Source: DATBVX01 sp963724625
GTDB taxonomy: Bacteria > Pseudomonadota > Gammaproteobacteria > Steroidobacterales > Steroidobacteraceae
NCBI GenBank assembly: GCA_963724625.1
Contig: CAVRVO010000029.1
Span: forward strand, 310,001-374,000
Direction: 5' to 3'
Length of the DNA stretch: 64,000 bases
The notes below the pieces were generated by a model. The model was not told the origin of the DNA, made no database searches, and worked only from the letters and a program-made list of their open reading frames with translations. Shown here piece by piece: positions 45,462-56,476 of this stretch (position 1 is its first letter; each line of letters opens with the position of its first letter). The translations under genes were made by a program, and so were the position numbers.

Positions 45462-45683
45462 GTGCCACTCGAAGACCGCACAGCACGGCTGACGATTCTC
45501 ATCGACCCACGCAAGAAAGCGCTGTTCGAGCGCCTGTGCGCGGATGAGGACGCCACACCTTCGCAGGTCCTGCGGCGCTTGATTCGGCGCTTCATCGAGG
45601 AACGAACCGGTGAGCCGTGGACACCGGAGAAAGTCACGAAGCCAACTACGCGGGGCAGCGCACGACGCAACGCGCGCGGGTGA
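45462..45683 (+). CDS. Small ribbon-helix-helix DNA-binding protein
   Basis: 73 residues from a GTG at 45462. The pattern TARLTILIDPRKKALFERLC then TPSQVLRRLIRRFIEERTG is a beta-strand followed by two helices, as in CopG/Arc-type repressors. A basic tail (KPTTRGSARRNARG) ends it. It is divergent from the hyf-like operon, and a consensus TATAAT at 45421-45426 lies 36 bp upstream of the start. No toxin gene is adjacent, so it is more likely a regulator than an antitoxin. It might control the neighbouring operon (inference). Confidence 0.72.
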   Translation: MPLEDRTARLTILIDPRKKALFERLCADEDATPSQVLRRLIRRFIEERTGEPWTPEKVTKPTTRGSARRNARG

Positions 45684-45745
45684 GCGCTCATCGAGGGCGC
45701 GGATCAGTTGGCAGCGGGGCTTCGCAAGCAGCACCGCTGCTCGGC

Positions 45746-45822
<77 letters not shown>

Positions 45823-45943
45823 ATTGATCCGGCCGGGCGAAAAGGCGGCCGATTCTCGACGCGCCTCCCGGGGCTGTCAAGCTGACGCGCTCACTCCTGG
45901 ATCCCGGGACTCGTGTAATCGAGAGCGTAGATGAGCAGGCCCG

Positions 45944-47035
45944 TCACACGTTGAACCGAAAATGCATCACGTCGCCTTCACGGACGATGTATTCCTTGCC
46001 CTCCAGACGGAGCTTACCTGCATCGCGCGCACCCGCTTCTCCGCGCCCCGCGATGTAGTCGTCGAACGCGATCACTTCCGCGCGGATAAAGCCGCGTTCG
46101 AAGTCTGTATGAATCACGCCCGCAGCCTGGGGCGCCGTCGAGCCCGCACGCGCTGTCCAGGCGCGAACCTCCTTGGGCCCAGCGGTGAAAAAGGTCTGCA
46201 GACCCAGCAACCGATAAGCGCCTCGAATCACGCGATCGAGCCCGGGTTCTTCGAGCCCCAGTTCATCGAGAAAATCCTTGCGATCCACGGCCTCGAGCTG
46301 CGCGATCTCCGCTTCGATGGCCGCGCACACGGGGACGACCACCGCTTTCTCCTCTTCCGCGCGCTGGCGAACCGCATCCAGATGCGGGTTGTTCTCGAAG
46401 CCATTCTCGGCGACGTTTGCCACGTACATGACCGGCTTCGCGGTCAGCAGGTGGTACTCCTTCATCACCACCCGCTCCGCATCGCTGACTGACAGGGCGC
46501 GCGCGGGCAAGCCCGAATCGAGTTGCTTGCGAAGACGTTCGAGCAGGTCGCGGCGCACGATCGCGTCCTTCTCGGCCGCCTTGGCTCCCTTCACCGCGCG
46601 CTGGTACGCACGCTCGACGGAATCGAGATCGGCAAGGGCCAGCTCGGTGTTGATGACGTCGATATCGAACAGAGGATTGATCTTGCCCGACACGTGAACA
46701 ACGTCATCGTTCTCGAAACAACGCACGACGTGTGCGATTGCATCGACCTCGCGGATGTGCGCGAGGAACTGGTTGCCAAGCCCCTCGCCTTTCGATGCGC
46801 CAGCGACCAGGCCCGCAATGTCCACGAACTCGACGGTCGTGGGCAGGATCTTTTCGGGCTTCGCGATCGCCGCGAGCTGCTCCAGTCGCGGATCGGGCAC
46901 CGGCACGACGCCCACGTTCGGATCGATAGTGCAGAAGGGATAGTTCTCCGCTGCGATCTGGGCGCGTGTCAGCGCGTTGAAGAGAGTCGACTTGCCGACG
47001 TTCGGAAGACCGACGATTCCACATTGAATAGGCAT
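45944..47035 (-). CDS. ychF: Redox-regulated ATPase/GTPase YchF
   Basis: 363 residues, the universal length of YchF/OLA1. The G1 P-loop GIVGLPNVGKSTLFNALT is at residues 6-23, G3-like DIAGLVAGASKGEGLGNQFL follows, and the atypical NxxE base motif typical of YchF is in MYVANVAENGFE, explaining ATP preference. The C-terminal TGS domain includes GVIHTDFERGFIRAEVIAFDDY. It binds ribosomes and takes part in translation and stress control. It follows pth by 18 bp in the conserved prs-rplY-pth-ychF order. Confidence 0.97.
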   Translation of the reverse strand: MPIQCGIVGLPNVGKSTLFNALTRAQIAAENYPFCTIDPNVGVVPVPDPRLEQLAAIAKPEKILPTTVEFVDIAGLVAGASKGEGLGNQFLAHIREVDAIAHVVRCFENDDVVHVSGKINPLFDIDVINTELALADLDSVERAYQRAVKGAKAAEKDAIVRRDLLERLRKQLDSGLPARALSVSDAERVVMKEYHLLTAKPVMYVANVAENGFENNPHLDAVRQRAEEEKAVVVPVCAAIEAEIAQLEAVDRKDFLDELGLEEPGLDRVIRGAYRLLGLQTFFTAGPKEVRAWTARAGSTAPQAAGVIHTDFERGFIRAEVIAFDDYIAGRGEAGARDAGKLRLEGKEYIVREGDVMHFRFNV

Positions 47036-47053
47036 GGGTGATACGGCCCTGGA

Positions 47054-47671
47054 TCAGGCCTCGGGCTCCTGGTCGTCCGGCTGGGCGATGGGATTCGATC
47101 GATGCAGCTTGTTCATGGCGTGTTCGGTGCCCTTGTCCAGAAGCGCAGGCAGGATCTCAACCGCATCGCCCACCCGCTTGATGATCTGGTCTTCCTCTGT
47201 CGCGGGTGCGCGCCGCAGGACGTAGTCGAGCACCTCGTCCTTGTTGCCGGGATGCCCGACACCGAAGCGGAAGCGCCAGAACTTGTCGCCCAAATGCGCG
47301 ATCAGGTCCTTGAGGCCGTTGTGGCCGCCCGCACCGCCGCCGAACTTGAGGCGCACGCTCCCGACCGGGAGGTCCAGCTCGTCATGCGCGACCAGCACTT
47401 GCGCGAGGTCGATCTCGCGATAGTCGAGGAGGCTCTTCACTGCCAGCCCGCCGCGATTCATGAAAGTGAGGGGCTTGAAGATCTCAATCTCCACCTCGCC
47501 AACACGAATCTTCGCGAGCTCGCCCTGGAAGCGGCGCTGCGCCCGAAAATGCCCCTGGTGCTGACGCGCGAGCGCATCGGCGAACCAGAAACCGGCGTTG
47601 TGACGCGTGAGCGCGTACTCCGGCCCCGGATTGCCGAGTCCGACGATGAGTCGCAGCGGAAACGAAGCCAT
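47054..47671 (-). CDS. pth: Peptidyl-tRNA hydrolase
   Basis: 205 residues, bacterial Pth1. The motif LIVGLGNPGPEYALTRHNAGFWFAD contains the catalytic histidine near residue 23. Also visible are KPLTFMNRGGLAV, VAHDELDLPVG (aspartate) and GGAGGHNGLKDLIAHLG. It frees tRNA from peptidyl-tRNAs that drop off ribosomes and is usually essential. A basic/acidic tail of about 15 residues extends past the core. It is downstream of rplY, separated by a UUCG hairpin. Confidence 0.97.
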   Translation of the reverse strand: MASFPLRLIVGLGNPGPEYALTRHNAGFWFADALARQHQGHFRAQRRFQGELAKIRVGEVEIEIFKPLTFMNRGGLAVKSLLDYREIDLAQVLVAHDELDLPVGSVRLKFGGGAGGHNGLKDLIAHLGDKFWRFRFGVGHPGNKDEVLDYVLRRAPATEEDQIIKRVGDAVEILPALLDKGTEHAMNKLHRSNPIAQPDDQEPEA

Positions 47672-47704
47672 GGTTGAAGAACCGGTCCGAGACTCTCGAA
47701 ATCA

Positions 47705-47728
47705 GTGGGCCGCCCGAAGGCGGCCCAC
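47705..47728 (-). terminator. UUCG-tetraloop hairpin between rplY and pth
   Basis: On the transcript strand: GTGGGCCGCC, loop TTCG, GGCGGCCCAC, a perfect ten-pair stem with the extra-stable UUCG loop, followed only by TGATTTCG rather than a U-run. It could be a weak terminator, an mRNA 3'-end stabiliser or a processing boundary between rplY and pth. Confidence 0.6.
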
Positions 47729-47755
47729 ACGAAAGACAAGCGGTTCGCGCTCGTC

Positions 47756-48532
47756 TTACTTCTTGCCCTTCTTCTCTTTCTCTTCCTTCTTGGCCTCTTC
47801 CTTCTTGCCACCCGCAGCCTCGGCAGGTGCTGCTCCAGCAGCGGGCGGTGCCGCACCCGGCGCACCAGGCGCTGCGCCCGGCGCAGCAGCTGCACCTTCG
47901 GCCGGCACTGCACCTTCGACAGCTGCGGCGACTGCAGTCGGCTCCGGCTCCTCGGCACGCGGCGCGTGGACCGAGACGACCGTGGCGTCGCGGCCATGCG
48001 CGAGCTCGGTGAACTGCACGCCTTCCGGCGCCTTGAGGTTCGACAAGTGCAGGCTCTGGTTGAGGGACAGGCCTGAAACATCGACTTCGATGAATTCCGG
48101 CAGATCCTTGGGCAGGCAACTCACGTCCACTTCGGTCTTCTGGTGCGACACGATGCCGCCCTGCTCCTTCACGCCGCGTGAAATGGACTCACCATGGAAA
48201 TGCAACGGAATGCGGATGCGGATCTTCTCCGTCTCCACCACGCGCTGCAGGTCCACGTGCAGTATCGCGTTACGAGCCGGGTGACGCTGCACGTCCTTGA
48301 GAATGGCGGCCTGCGTCTGATCGCCGACGCGCACATTCACGATCGTGCTGTAGAAGCGCTCGTTGTCGAGCAGCGCCAGCAGCTTCTGGTGATCGAGCGA
48401 CAGCCCGCGCGGTTCGCGGTGCCCGCCGTACAGAATTCCAGGCACCTTGCCGGAATGACGCAGGCGGCGGCTCGCACCCTTGCCCTGTTCGTCGTCCCGG
48501 AACTCGGCGCCGAGTTCGAATGAAATCTTCAT
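47756..48532 (-). CDS. rplY: 50S ribosomal protein L25, general stress (Ctc) form
   Basis: 258 residues. The N-terminal 5S-rRNA-binding domain (residues 1-95) contains KGASRRLRHSGKVPGILYGG and DVQRHPARNAILHVDLQRV. The TL5/Ctc beta-domain follows (VEVSCLPKDLPEFIEVDVSGL-like). The last 70 residues are an unusually long Ala/Pro-rich then Lys/Glu-rich tail, probably disordered. It stabilises 5S rRNA in the large subunit. It is downstream of prs in the usual prs-rplY-pth arrangement. Confidence 0.96.
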   Translation of the reverse strand: MKISFELGAEFRDDEQGKGASRRLRHSGKVPGILYGGHREPRGLSLDHQKLLALLDNERFYSTIVNVRVGDQTQAAILKDVQRHPARNAILHVDLQRVVETEKIRIRIPLHFHGESISRGVKEQGGIVSHQKTEVDVSCLPKDLPEFIEVDVSGLSLNQSLHLSNLKAPEGVQFTELAHGRDATVVSVHAPRAEEPEPTAVAAAVEGAVPAEGAAAAPGAAPGAPGAAPPAAGAAPAEAAGGKKEEAKKEEKEKKGKK

Positions 48533-48610
48533 TTGCTTCTCTCTCCGTTCAATTCACTTCAGACACACCACGCTCCGCGACCAGAGGTGGCACTTCAATA
48601 CGCCCATTCT

Positions 48611-49549
48611 TCAATCAACATACAAACTGCTCACCGACTCCTCGTCCCTGATGCGTCGGATCGTCTCCGCCAGCAGTCCCGACACGCTCAGCTGCCGGAT
48701 CTTCCGGCAGGCCTGCGCATCCGGCCGCAGCGGGATGGTGTCGGTCACGACGATCTCGTCGAGCACCGACTTCGAAATCCTGTCCACCGCGTTGCCCGAG
48801 AGCACCGGGTGGGTGATGTACGCGACCACTCGCTTCGCGCCCTCGTCCTTGAGCGCCTGCGCCGCCTGGCACAGCGTACCCGCGGTATCCACCAGGTCGT
48901 CGATCATCACGCAGGTCTTGCCCGAGACCTCGCCGATGATGTTCATCACCTTCGACTCGTTCGGCCGCGGGCGCCGCTTGTCGATGATGGCGAGCTCCGC
49001 ATCGTCGAGGCGCTTCGCCAATGCGCGCGCCCGAACCACGCCGCCGACGTCCGGGGACACTACGACCATGTCGGTGTAGCTCTGTCGCCACGCATCGCCC
49101 AGCAACACCGGCGAGGCATAAACATTGTCGAACGGGATGTCGAAAAATCCCTGGATCTGCTCCGCATGCACATCGACCGTCAGCAACCGGTCGACGCCCG
49201 CACTCGCCATCATGTTCGCCACCAGCTTGGCCGCGATCGCCATGCGCGCGCCGCGCATGCGTCGATCCTGCCGTGCATAGCCGAAATACGGCACGACGGC
49301 AGTGATGCGCGCAGCGGACGATCGCCGGCAGGCATCCACGAGGAGCAGCAGCTCCATCAAGTTGTCATTCGCCGGCGGACAGGTCGGCTGCAGGATGAAG
49401 ACGTCGCGTCCGCGAACGTTCTCCATCAGCTCGACATTCACCTCACCGTCACTGAACCGCGCGACCACCGCGCGGCCGAGCGGCACCATCAGGTGCCGCG
49501 CGATTTCCTGCGCGAGCGCCGGGTTGGCGTTGCCCGAAAACAGCGCCAT
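48611..49549 (-). CDS. prs: Ribose-phosphate pyrophosphokinase
   Basis: 312 residues from the ATG at 49549; an ATG at 49585 would add 12 residues but begins only two bases after the tRNA-Gln CCA. The N-terminus MALFSGNANPALAQEIA aligns with the usual start. ATP-binding PYFGYARQDRR, the DVHAEQIQGFFDIP segment and the PRPP loop VMIDDLVDTAGTL are intact. It makes PRPP from ribose-5-phosphate for nucleotide and amino acid synthesis. Together with tRNA-Gln it probably forms one transcript, as in many gammaproteobacteria. Confidence 0.95.
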   Translation of the reverse strand: MALFSGNANPALAQEIARHLMVPLGRAVVARFSDGEVNVELMENVRGRDVFILQPTCPPANDNLMELLLLVDACRRSSAARITAVVPYFGYARQDRRMRGARMAIAAKLVANMMASAGVDRLLTVDVHAEQIQGFFDIPFDNVYASPVLLGDAWRQSYTDMVVVSPDVGGVVRARALAKRLDDAELAIIDKRRPRPNESKVMNIIGEVSGKTCVMIDDLVDTAGTLCQAAQALKDEGAKRVVAYITHPVLSGNAVDRISKSVLDEIVVTDTIPLRPDAQACRKIRQLSVSGLLAETIRRIRDEESVSSLYVD

Positions 49550-49587
49550 CGACGAACGTTCTACTGGTGCTCCGGAGTGATCCATAG

Positions 49588-49662
49588 TGGCTGGGGTGGA
49601 AGGATTCGAACCTCCGTATGGCGGGATCAAAACCCGCTGCCTTACCGCTTGGCGACACCCCA
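49588..49662 (-). tRNA. tRNA-Gln (anticodon TTG)
   Basis: 75 bases including encoded CCA. The acceptor stem is TGGGGTG/CACCCCA with discriminator G, D arm GCCAAGCGGTAAGGC, anticodon arm GCGGGTTTTGATCCCGC with TTG, and T arm GGAGGTTCGAATCCTTCC. The U1-type acceptor start is characteristic of glutamine tRNAs. Located between ispE and prs. Confidence 0.96.
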
Positions 49663-49712
49663 GCCGAAAACACTCTCTGTTGCGCTGAGGTTGCGCCTGC
49701 CTGAGCGCAAGT

Positions 49713-50582
49713 TCATCTCGACGCTGCCAGCCGATCCAGCAGCGGAGAACGATTGCGCCCCTGAACCACGAAACCCTGCCAGCGCGCTGGCACGTCGTTC
49801 GCGACTGCCTGCGCCTGCGCCACAGTCGCGAACGGCGCGAAGATACAGGAGCCCGTACCAGTCAATCTCGCCGGAGCAAATCGGCCGAGCCAGTCGAGCG
49901 CTGCAGCCACCTCGGGGAACCGTGAGCGCACCAGCGGCTCGCAGTCGTTGCGACCCCCCGACTTCAAAAAGGCGCGTATTGTGATGGCGGGGGAATTTCG
50001 TGTCAATTCAGGGGCCTGAAACACCTCAGCGGTGCTCACGGCGCAGCCCGGGCGGATCACGAGGTACGGCGTTTCGGGCGGCTCGATGGGCCGCAATCGC
50101 TCCCCCACCCCTTCGGCCCAGGCGGCATGACCTTGAACAAAAACAGGCACGTCCGCGCCGAGTTGCAGGCCGATGCGCGCCAATTCCTCGGTACGAAGGC
50201 CCAGGCCCCAGAGCTGGTTGAGGGCCACCAGGACGGTCGCCGCATCAGAGCTCCCGCCCCCCAGCCCGCCCTGCAGGGGAATCTTCTTGCGCAATCGAAT
50301 CGTGACCCCTTTGCCACCCGCCCCTGTGTGCGCCTGCAGTCGTTCGGCGGCACGAACGCTGAGATCAACGCTCGCGGAGATCTCGGCGGGACCCTCGGCG
50401 CGCACGATTTTGCCGTCACTGCGTGGCTCGAGTACGAGTTCGTCGCACAGGTCGACGAACTGAAATGCCGTCTGCAGCTCGTGATAACCGTCGGGGCGGC
50501 GGCCGAGGATGTGTAGGAAGAGATTGAGCTTTGCCGGTGCAGGCCAAGTGCCAGTCCCGGGCTTCGAGACTTCGGCCGTCAC
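49713..50582 (-). CDS. ispE: 4-diphosphocytidyl-2-C-methyl-D-erythritol kinase
   Basis: 289 residues from the GTG at 50582; a TTG at 50606 would overlap lolB further. A GHMP kinase of the non-mevalonate isoprenoid pathway. Substrate motif PAPAKLNLFLHILGRRPDGYHEL is at the N-terminus, the ATP loop is PLQGGLGGGSSDAATVL near residue 95, and the C-terminal motif is RLTGTGSCIFAPF. It phosphorylates CDP-methylerythritol in the cytosol. It begins within or one base after lolB, depending on the lolB frame, and is followed by tRNA-Gln. Confidence 0.95.
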   Translation of the reverse strand: MTAEVSKPGTGTWPAPAKLNLFLHILGRRPDGYHELQTAFQFVDLCDELVLEPRSDGKIVRAEGPAEISASVDLSVRAAERLQAHTGAGGKGVTIRLRKKIPLQGGLGGGSSDAATVLVALNQLWGLGLRTEELARIGLQLGADVPVFVQGHAAWAEGVGERLRPIEPPETPYLVIRPGCAVSTAEVFQAPELTRNSPAITIRAFLKSGGRNDCEPLVRSRFPEVAAALDWLGRFAPARLTGTGSCIFAPFATVAQAQAVANDVPARWQGFVVQGRNRSPLLDRLAASR

Positions 50583-51190
50583 CTCACATGCTCCAGTGAT
50601 CGACAACTACCTTGACGCGGACCGGACCACTTTCGAGTCGTACGCGACCGCGGAAGCCAGCTGCCACTCTGGTACTCGTAGTTGTCGTACGCCATCGACC
50701 ACCCATTCTGCTTGAGCGCAGCCAGCCGTCCCTGCGTATCCAGTTCCTCCTCAGCGTCGGAACCCGGTGCCGGCACACCGAGCAACCAGTAGCGCAAGCT
50801 CGAGATGGGCAAGGCCACACCGATGACGCGCTCGAGAGCCGCGGCCGCATCCTGATCCGAGATCTTCTCGCCCTTGCTGGTGTCGATCTCAACCGATTGG
50901 CCGTCACTGCGCACATGCACGCCACCGACTCCGAACGCCCCCTGCAGGTTCAGCTCCGAAATCTCCTCGGCCTGATTCCAGGTGACGTTCGCGCTCCAGC
51001 CCTGGCTTTCCGTTACCACCGCTGCTCTTCCTGACATTTCCCAATGCGAGAGCGCCTGGCGCGCGCTCTTCGCCGACGGCCAATCCGTCGCCGGGGCAGT
51101 CGGCAGCGAAGTGCAGGCGGTGAAAACCGCGCTAATCGCGAGCAGCGTGGCGGGTGCAAGTGAAGTGAAACGCCGCACCAGAGCGCACAC
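50579..51190 (-). CDS. lolB: Outer-membrane lipoprotein receptor LolB, 3' end frameshifted
   Basis: 203 residues as read. The signal peptide ends in a lipobox (SAVFTAC-TSLP), so LolB is itself a lipoprotein. It accepts lipoproteins from LolA and inserts them into the outer membrane. Family features are LSHWEMSGRAAV and SLRYWLLGVPAPG. The last 24 codons (RSRTTRKWSG...) are not LolB-like. One base less in the CGCGG stretch at about 50646-50655 restores WLPR-RVRLESGPVRVKVVVDHWSM, a proper LolB ending, with TGA at 50584-50586. Because lolB is essential in its known hosts, this shift is probably a sequence error. Confidence 0.92.
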   Translation of the reverse strand: MCALVRRFTSLAPATLLAISAVFTACTSLPTAPATDWPSAKSARQALSHWEMSGRAAVVTESQGWSANVTWNQAEEISELNLQGAFGVGGVHVRSDGQSVEIDTSKGEKISDQDAAAALERVIGVALPISSLRYWLLGVPAPGSDAEEELDTQGRLAALKQNGWSMAYDNYEYQSGSWLPRSRTTRKWSGPRQGSCRSLEHVR

Positions 51191-51195
51191 CCGGA

Positions 51196-52884
51196 CTACT
51201 CAGGATAACGGCGCAGTGTATTGAGCAGGTACCGATGATTGGGGTCTGCGGCGAGCGCCTCGTCCCATATTGCCCGTGCCTGCGTGTGCTGCCCCATGGC
51301 CCAGAGTGTCTCTCCGAGGTGAGCCGCGATCTCAGCATCCTTCTCGTTCGCGTAGGCACGAGTCAGCCAGCGCATCGATTCCTTGTACTGCTGCTGCTTG
51401 AACAGTACCCATCCCAGGCTGTCCTGGATGGCCGGGCTGTCCGGTGTCATCTCCAGCGACTTGGAGATCAGCGAACGCGCCTCCTTCAGATCGAGCGAGT
51501 GATCGGCCAGCGTGTAACCCAGCGCATTCATCGCCAGCGGATCACCGGGGCGCTGCTTCACCATCGTGCGCAGATCGCTGATCGCCTCATCGACGCGATC
51601 GACGCGCTCCAGCATCTGGCCGCGCGAGTACTGCAGCGCCAGGTTGTCGGGGTAGCGTGCCAGGCTCTGCTCGATCAGGTCCAGGGCTGCGTCAGCGTCT
51701 CCTTCGTCGGCCAGCAGACGCGCCCGACCGATCGAGATCTGCACGTAGTCCTCGGGATGCTCCTCGACGTAGGAGTCGAGAAGCTCTATCGCCTGATCGC
51801 GGGCTCCGGTACTCAACAGCAATCTTGCCGCGCGCAGTTGCGATTCCGCCGCGAGCGGGCCCGCGGTAACGCGGGTGTAGTAGCGGATCGCTCTAAGCGC
51901 ATCACGACGACGTTCCTGCACATTGCCGAGCGAGTAGAAAGCGAGACCGACGTAACGCCCGGTGCTGAGCAGGTCGTTGAAGCGCTGCGTGGCATCGTCG
52001 AGCTTGCCCTCGTTCAGATCGAGCGCGCCGAGGCTGCGAAGCGCCTCGGCACGCGCATCCGGCACCTCGAGCAGTTTCGCGAGCTCGTTGCGCGCTTCCG
52101 TGTCGAACCCGGCGGCAGAAAGCAGCAGCACGAGCTCCAGTTTCGATTCGACATCGCCCGCGCTCTGCACCTGGGCGCGCGCCAAGCCGATCCCTTCGGC
52201 GGTATCGCCCTTGACCACGAGCGCTCGTGCGAGCAGTCGCTGGGCTTCCATCAGCTTCGGGTTGATGGCGACTGCGCGCCGTGCACTGTCGACTGCCAGC
52301 TTGTAGTCATAGGTCCGCAGCGCAGCGGCGCCGATTGCGTACTGGGCTTCCGCCAGGCGCGAGTGCGGCGCAGCGAGCGCACGCGTCACCTGCAGCACAC
52401 CATAAGCGTTGTCCTCGGACCCGAGCGTGTTGGAGAGGTCCATGAACCCTTCGCCCGGTGTCGGGTAGCTCGCCAGCACCGGCTCGAAGTTGTCGATCGA
52501 TTCCGGCAGGCGATAGAGCCGCAGAGCCGTCACCGCGAGATAGCGATGCGCCGGCACGCTCGCAGGATCCAGCTCCAGCCAACGCCGCGCCGCATCCATG
52601 GCGATGGTTTGCTGATCGTTGTCGAAGGCGATCTTGGTAGCCTGCTCGGCGAGGCTCACGTCCGGTGAGGCACGCGTAGCGGCCAGATACTCCGTCGCTG
52701 CTGCCAGGGAATCGCCACGCTGCAGGGCAATCTCGGCAACTACCAGATGCGTGTCCGCATCCGTGGCATTCTTCGTCGCGGTGCGACTGGGTTGCTGGGT
52801 CGTAGTCGTAGCGCAGCCGCACGCGAGTGCCGCCAAACTGCTCAACACGATGACGCTGCGAATCGAGGAATGAAACGTGTACAT
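51196..52884 (-). CDS. TPR-repeat lipoprotein
   Basis: 562 residues from the ATG at 52884, chosen because the signal peptide and lipobox SLAALACGC follow directly; ATG 52908 is an alternative. From residue 45 to the end it is a chain of about 12-14 tetratricopeptide repeats (for example PGDPLAMNALGYTLADHSLD and SPAIQDSLGWVLFKQQQY). Such lipoproteins beside lolB in gammaproteobacteria are thought to scaffold envelope complexes, but the function is not established. Its stop is five bases before the lolB start, so the two are co-transcribed. Divergent from prfA. Confidence 0.88.
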   Translation of the reverse strand: MYTFHSSIRSVIVLSSLAALACGCATTTTQQPSRTATKNATDADTHLVVAEIALQRGDSLAAATEYLAATRASPDVSLAEQATKIAFDNDQQTIAMDAARRWLELDPASVPAHRYLAVTALRLYRLPESIDNFEPVLASYPTPGEGFMDLSNTLGSEDNAYGVLQVTRALAAPHSRLAEAQYAIGAAALRTYDYKLAVDSARRAVAINPKLMEAQRLLARALVVKGDTAEGIGLARAQVQSAGDVESKLELVLLLSAAGFDTEARNELAKLLEVPDARAEALRSLGALDLNEGKLDDATQRFNDLLSTGRYVGLAFYSLGNVQERRRDALRAIRYYTRVTAGPLAAESQLRAARLLLSTGARDQAIELLDSYVEEHPEDYVQISIGRARLLADEGDADAALDLIEQSLARYPDNLALQYSRGQMLERVDRVDEAISDLRTMVKQRPGDPLAMNALGYTLADHSLDLKEARSLISKSLEMTPDSPAIQDSLGWVLFKQQQYKESMRWLTRAYANEKDAEIAAHLGETLWAMGQHTQARAIWDEALAADPNHRYLLNTLRRYPE

Positions 52885-52973
52885 GGGGTAACTATAGCTC
52901 ACAGGCATTGGGTTGCGGTCTCGTGTTGCCGTCTTGTGTTGTATTGGGACCGGCCCCACAATCGCGCGCCGTC

Positions 52974-54053
52974 ATGAAGGCCTCGATCCGTCAGAAACTT
53001 GAAAGACTTGCCGAGCGCTTCGAAGAGGTCGGCCGTCTGCTCGCGGAACCCACCGCAACCTCCAACCAGAAGAATTTCCGCGAGCTCTCCATGGAGTACG
53101 CGCGGCTCGAGCCGATAGCGCAACGCTTCGCGGCGTTTCGCGCCATCGAACAGGACATGAGCGCTGCGCAGGAGATGGCGGCCGATCCCGACCCAGCGAC
53201 GCACACGCTCGGCGAGGAAGAGATGCAAACGCTGAGCGCTCGGCTGGAAGCCGAGGAGACAGCGCTGCAGCAACTGCTGGTCCCGAAAGATCCGCGTGAT
53301 GACAACAATATCTTCCTCGAAGTGCGGGCCGGAACCGGTGGCGACGAAGCCGCATTGTTCGCCGGAGACCTGTTTCGCATGTACGCGCGCTACGCCGAAA
53401 CCCAGGGCTGGCGCGTGGAAATCCTGAGCGAGAATCCGGGCGAGCATGGCGGCTACAAGGAAATCATCAGCCGCATCGTCGGGCGCGGTGCGTTTTCCCG
53501 GCTCAAGTTCGAATCTGGTACCCATCGCGTGCAGCGCGTGCCGCAGACCGAAGCACAGGGTCGCATTCATACCTCGGCAGTCACGGTCGCGATTCTTCCC
53601 GAGCAGGAAGAAATCGAGGAAATCGAGCTCAATCCCGCGGAGTTACGCGTCGACACGTATCGCGCCTCGGGTGCCGGTGGCCAGCACGTTAACAAGACCG
53701 ATTCGGCGGTGCGCATCACGCACCTGCCGACAGGTATAGTCGTTGAGTGCCAGGACGAGCGCTCCCAGCATAAGAATCGCTCCCGGGCCATGTCCTTGCT
53801 CAAGGCGCGGCTGCTGGCGGCAGAGCAGGAAAAGCAGCAGCGCGAGCAGGCTCAGACACGCAAGCTCCAGATCGGTTCCGGCGATCGCTCCGAGCGCATC
53901 CGCACCTACAACTTCCCCCAGGGACGAGTCACCGATCATCGCATCGAGCTGACGATCTACCGTTTGCCGGACATCATCGATGGCCGGCTCGACGAGCTGA
54001 TCGGGCCGTTGACGCAGGAATATCAGGCCGAGCAGCTCGCGGCGCAGGAGTGA
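52974..54053 (+). CDS. prfA: Peptide chain release factor 1
   Basis: 359 residues, decoding UAA and UAG stops. The catalytic GGQ is in YRASGAGGQHVNKTDSAVRITH, and stop-codon recognition uses the PxT tripeptide region, here in QRVPQTEAQGRIHTSAV. The ATG at 52974 matches the family start. The usual partners hemA (upstream) and prmC/hemK (downstream) are both missing: 89 bp upstream is the divergent TPR gene and 134 bp downstream is the end of katG. Confidence 0.96.
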   Translation: MKASIRQKLERLAERFEEVGRLLAEPTATSNQKNFRELSMEYARLEPIAQRFAAFRAIEQDMSAAQEMAADPDPATHTLGEEEMQTLSARLEAEETALQQLLVPKDPRDDNNIFLEVRAGTGGDEAALFAGDLFRMYARYAETQGWRVEILSENPGEHGGYKEIISRIVGRGAFSRLKFESGTHRVQRVPQTEAQGRIHTSAVTVAILPEQEEIEEIELNPAELRVDTYRASGAGGQHVNKTDSAVRITHLPTGIVVECQDERSQHKNRSRAMSLLKARLLAAEQEKQQREQAQTRKLQIGSGDRSERIRTYNFPQGRVTDHRIELTIYRLPDIIDGRLDELIGPLTQEYQAEQLAAQE

Positions 54054-54187
54054 GTTCCCGTCGAGATGACAAAGCTCGCCTTCGCGACCGTGACCTCATG
54101 ACGGATCGGCCCGGTCGTGTATTCGATCATGCTCCACCGGCGACCACTCGCCTGGCACAGCTCGATCAGAACTCCTTCTCCGCGAGT

Positions 54188-56395
<2,208 letters not shown>

Positions 56396-56476
56396 GTGCT
56401 CTCTCCTCAGTCTCTGCACTCAACCAGCCGGTTCAAGAATGAGCAGAATCTAAGCCCCAGCTCCCATAAGTATCGA

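Noticed and set aside
49586..49630. N-terminal extension of prs into the tRNA-Gln gene
   Set aside because: The extra residues are a translation of the tRNA sequence.
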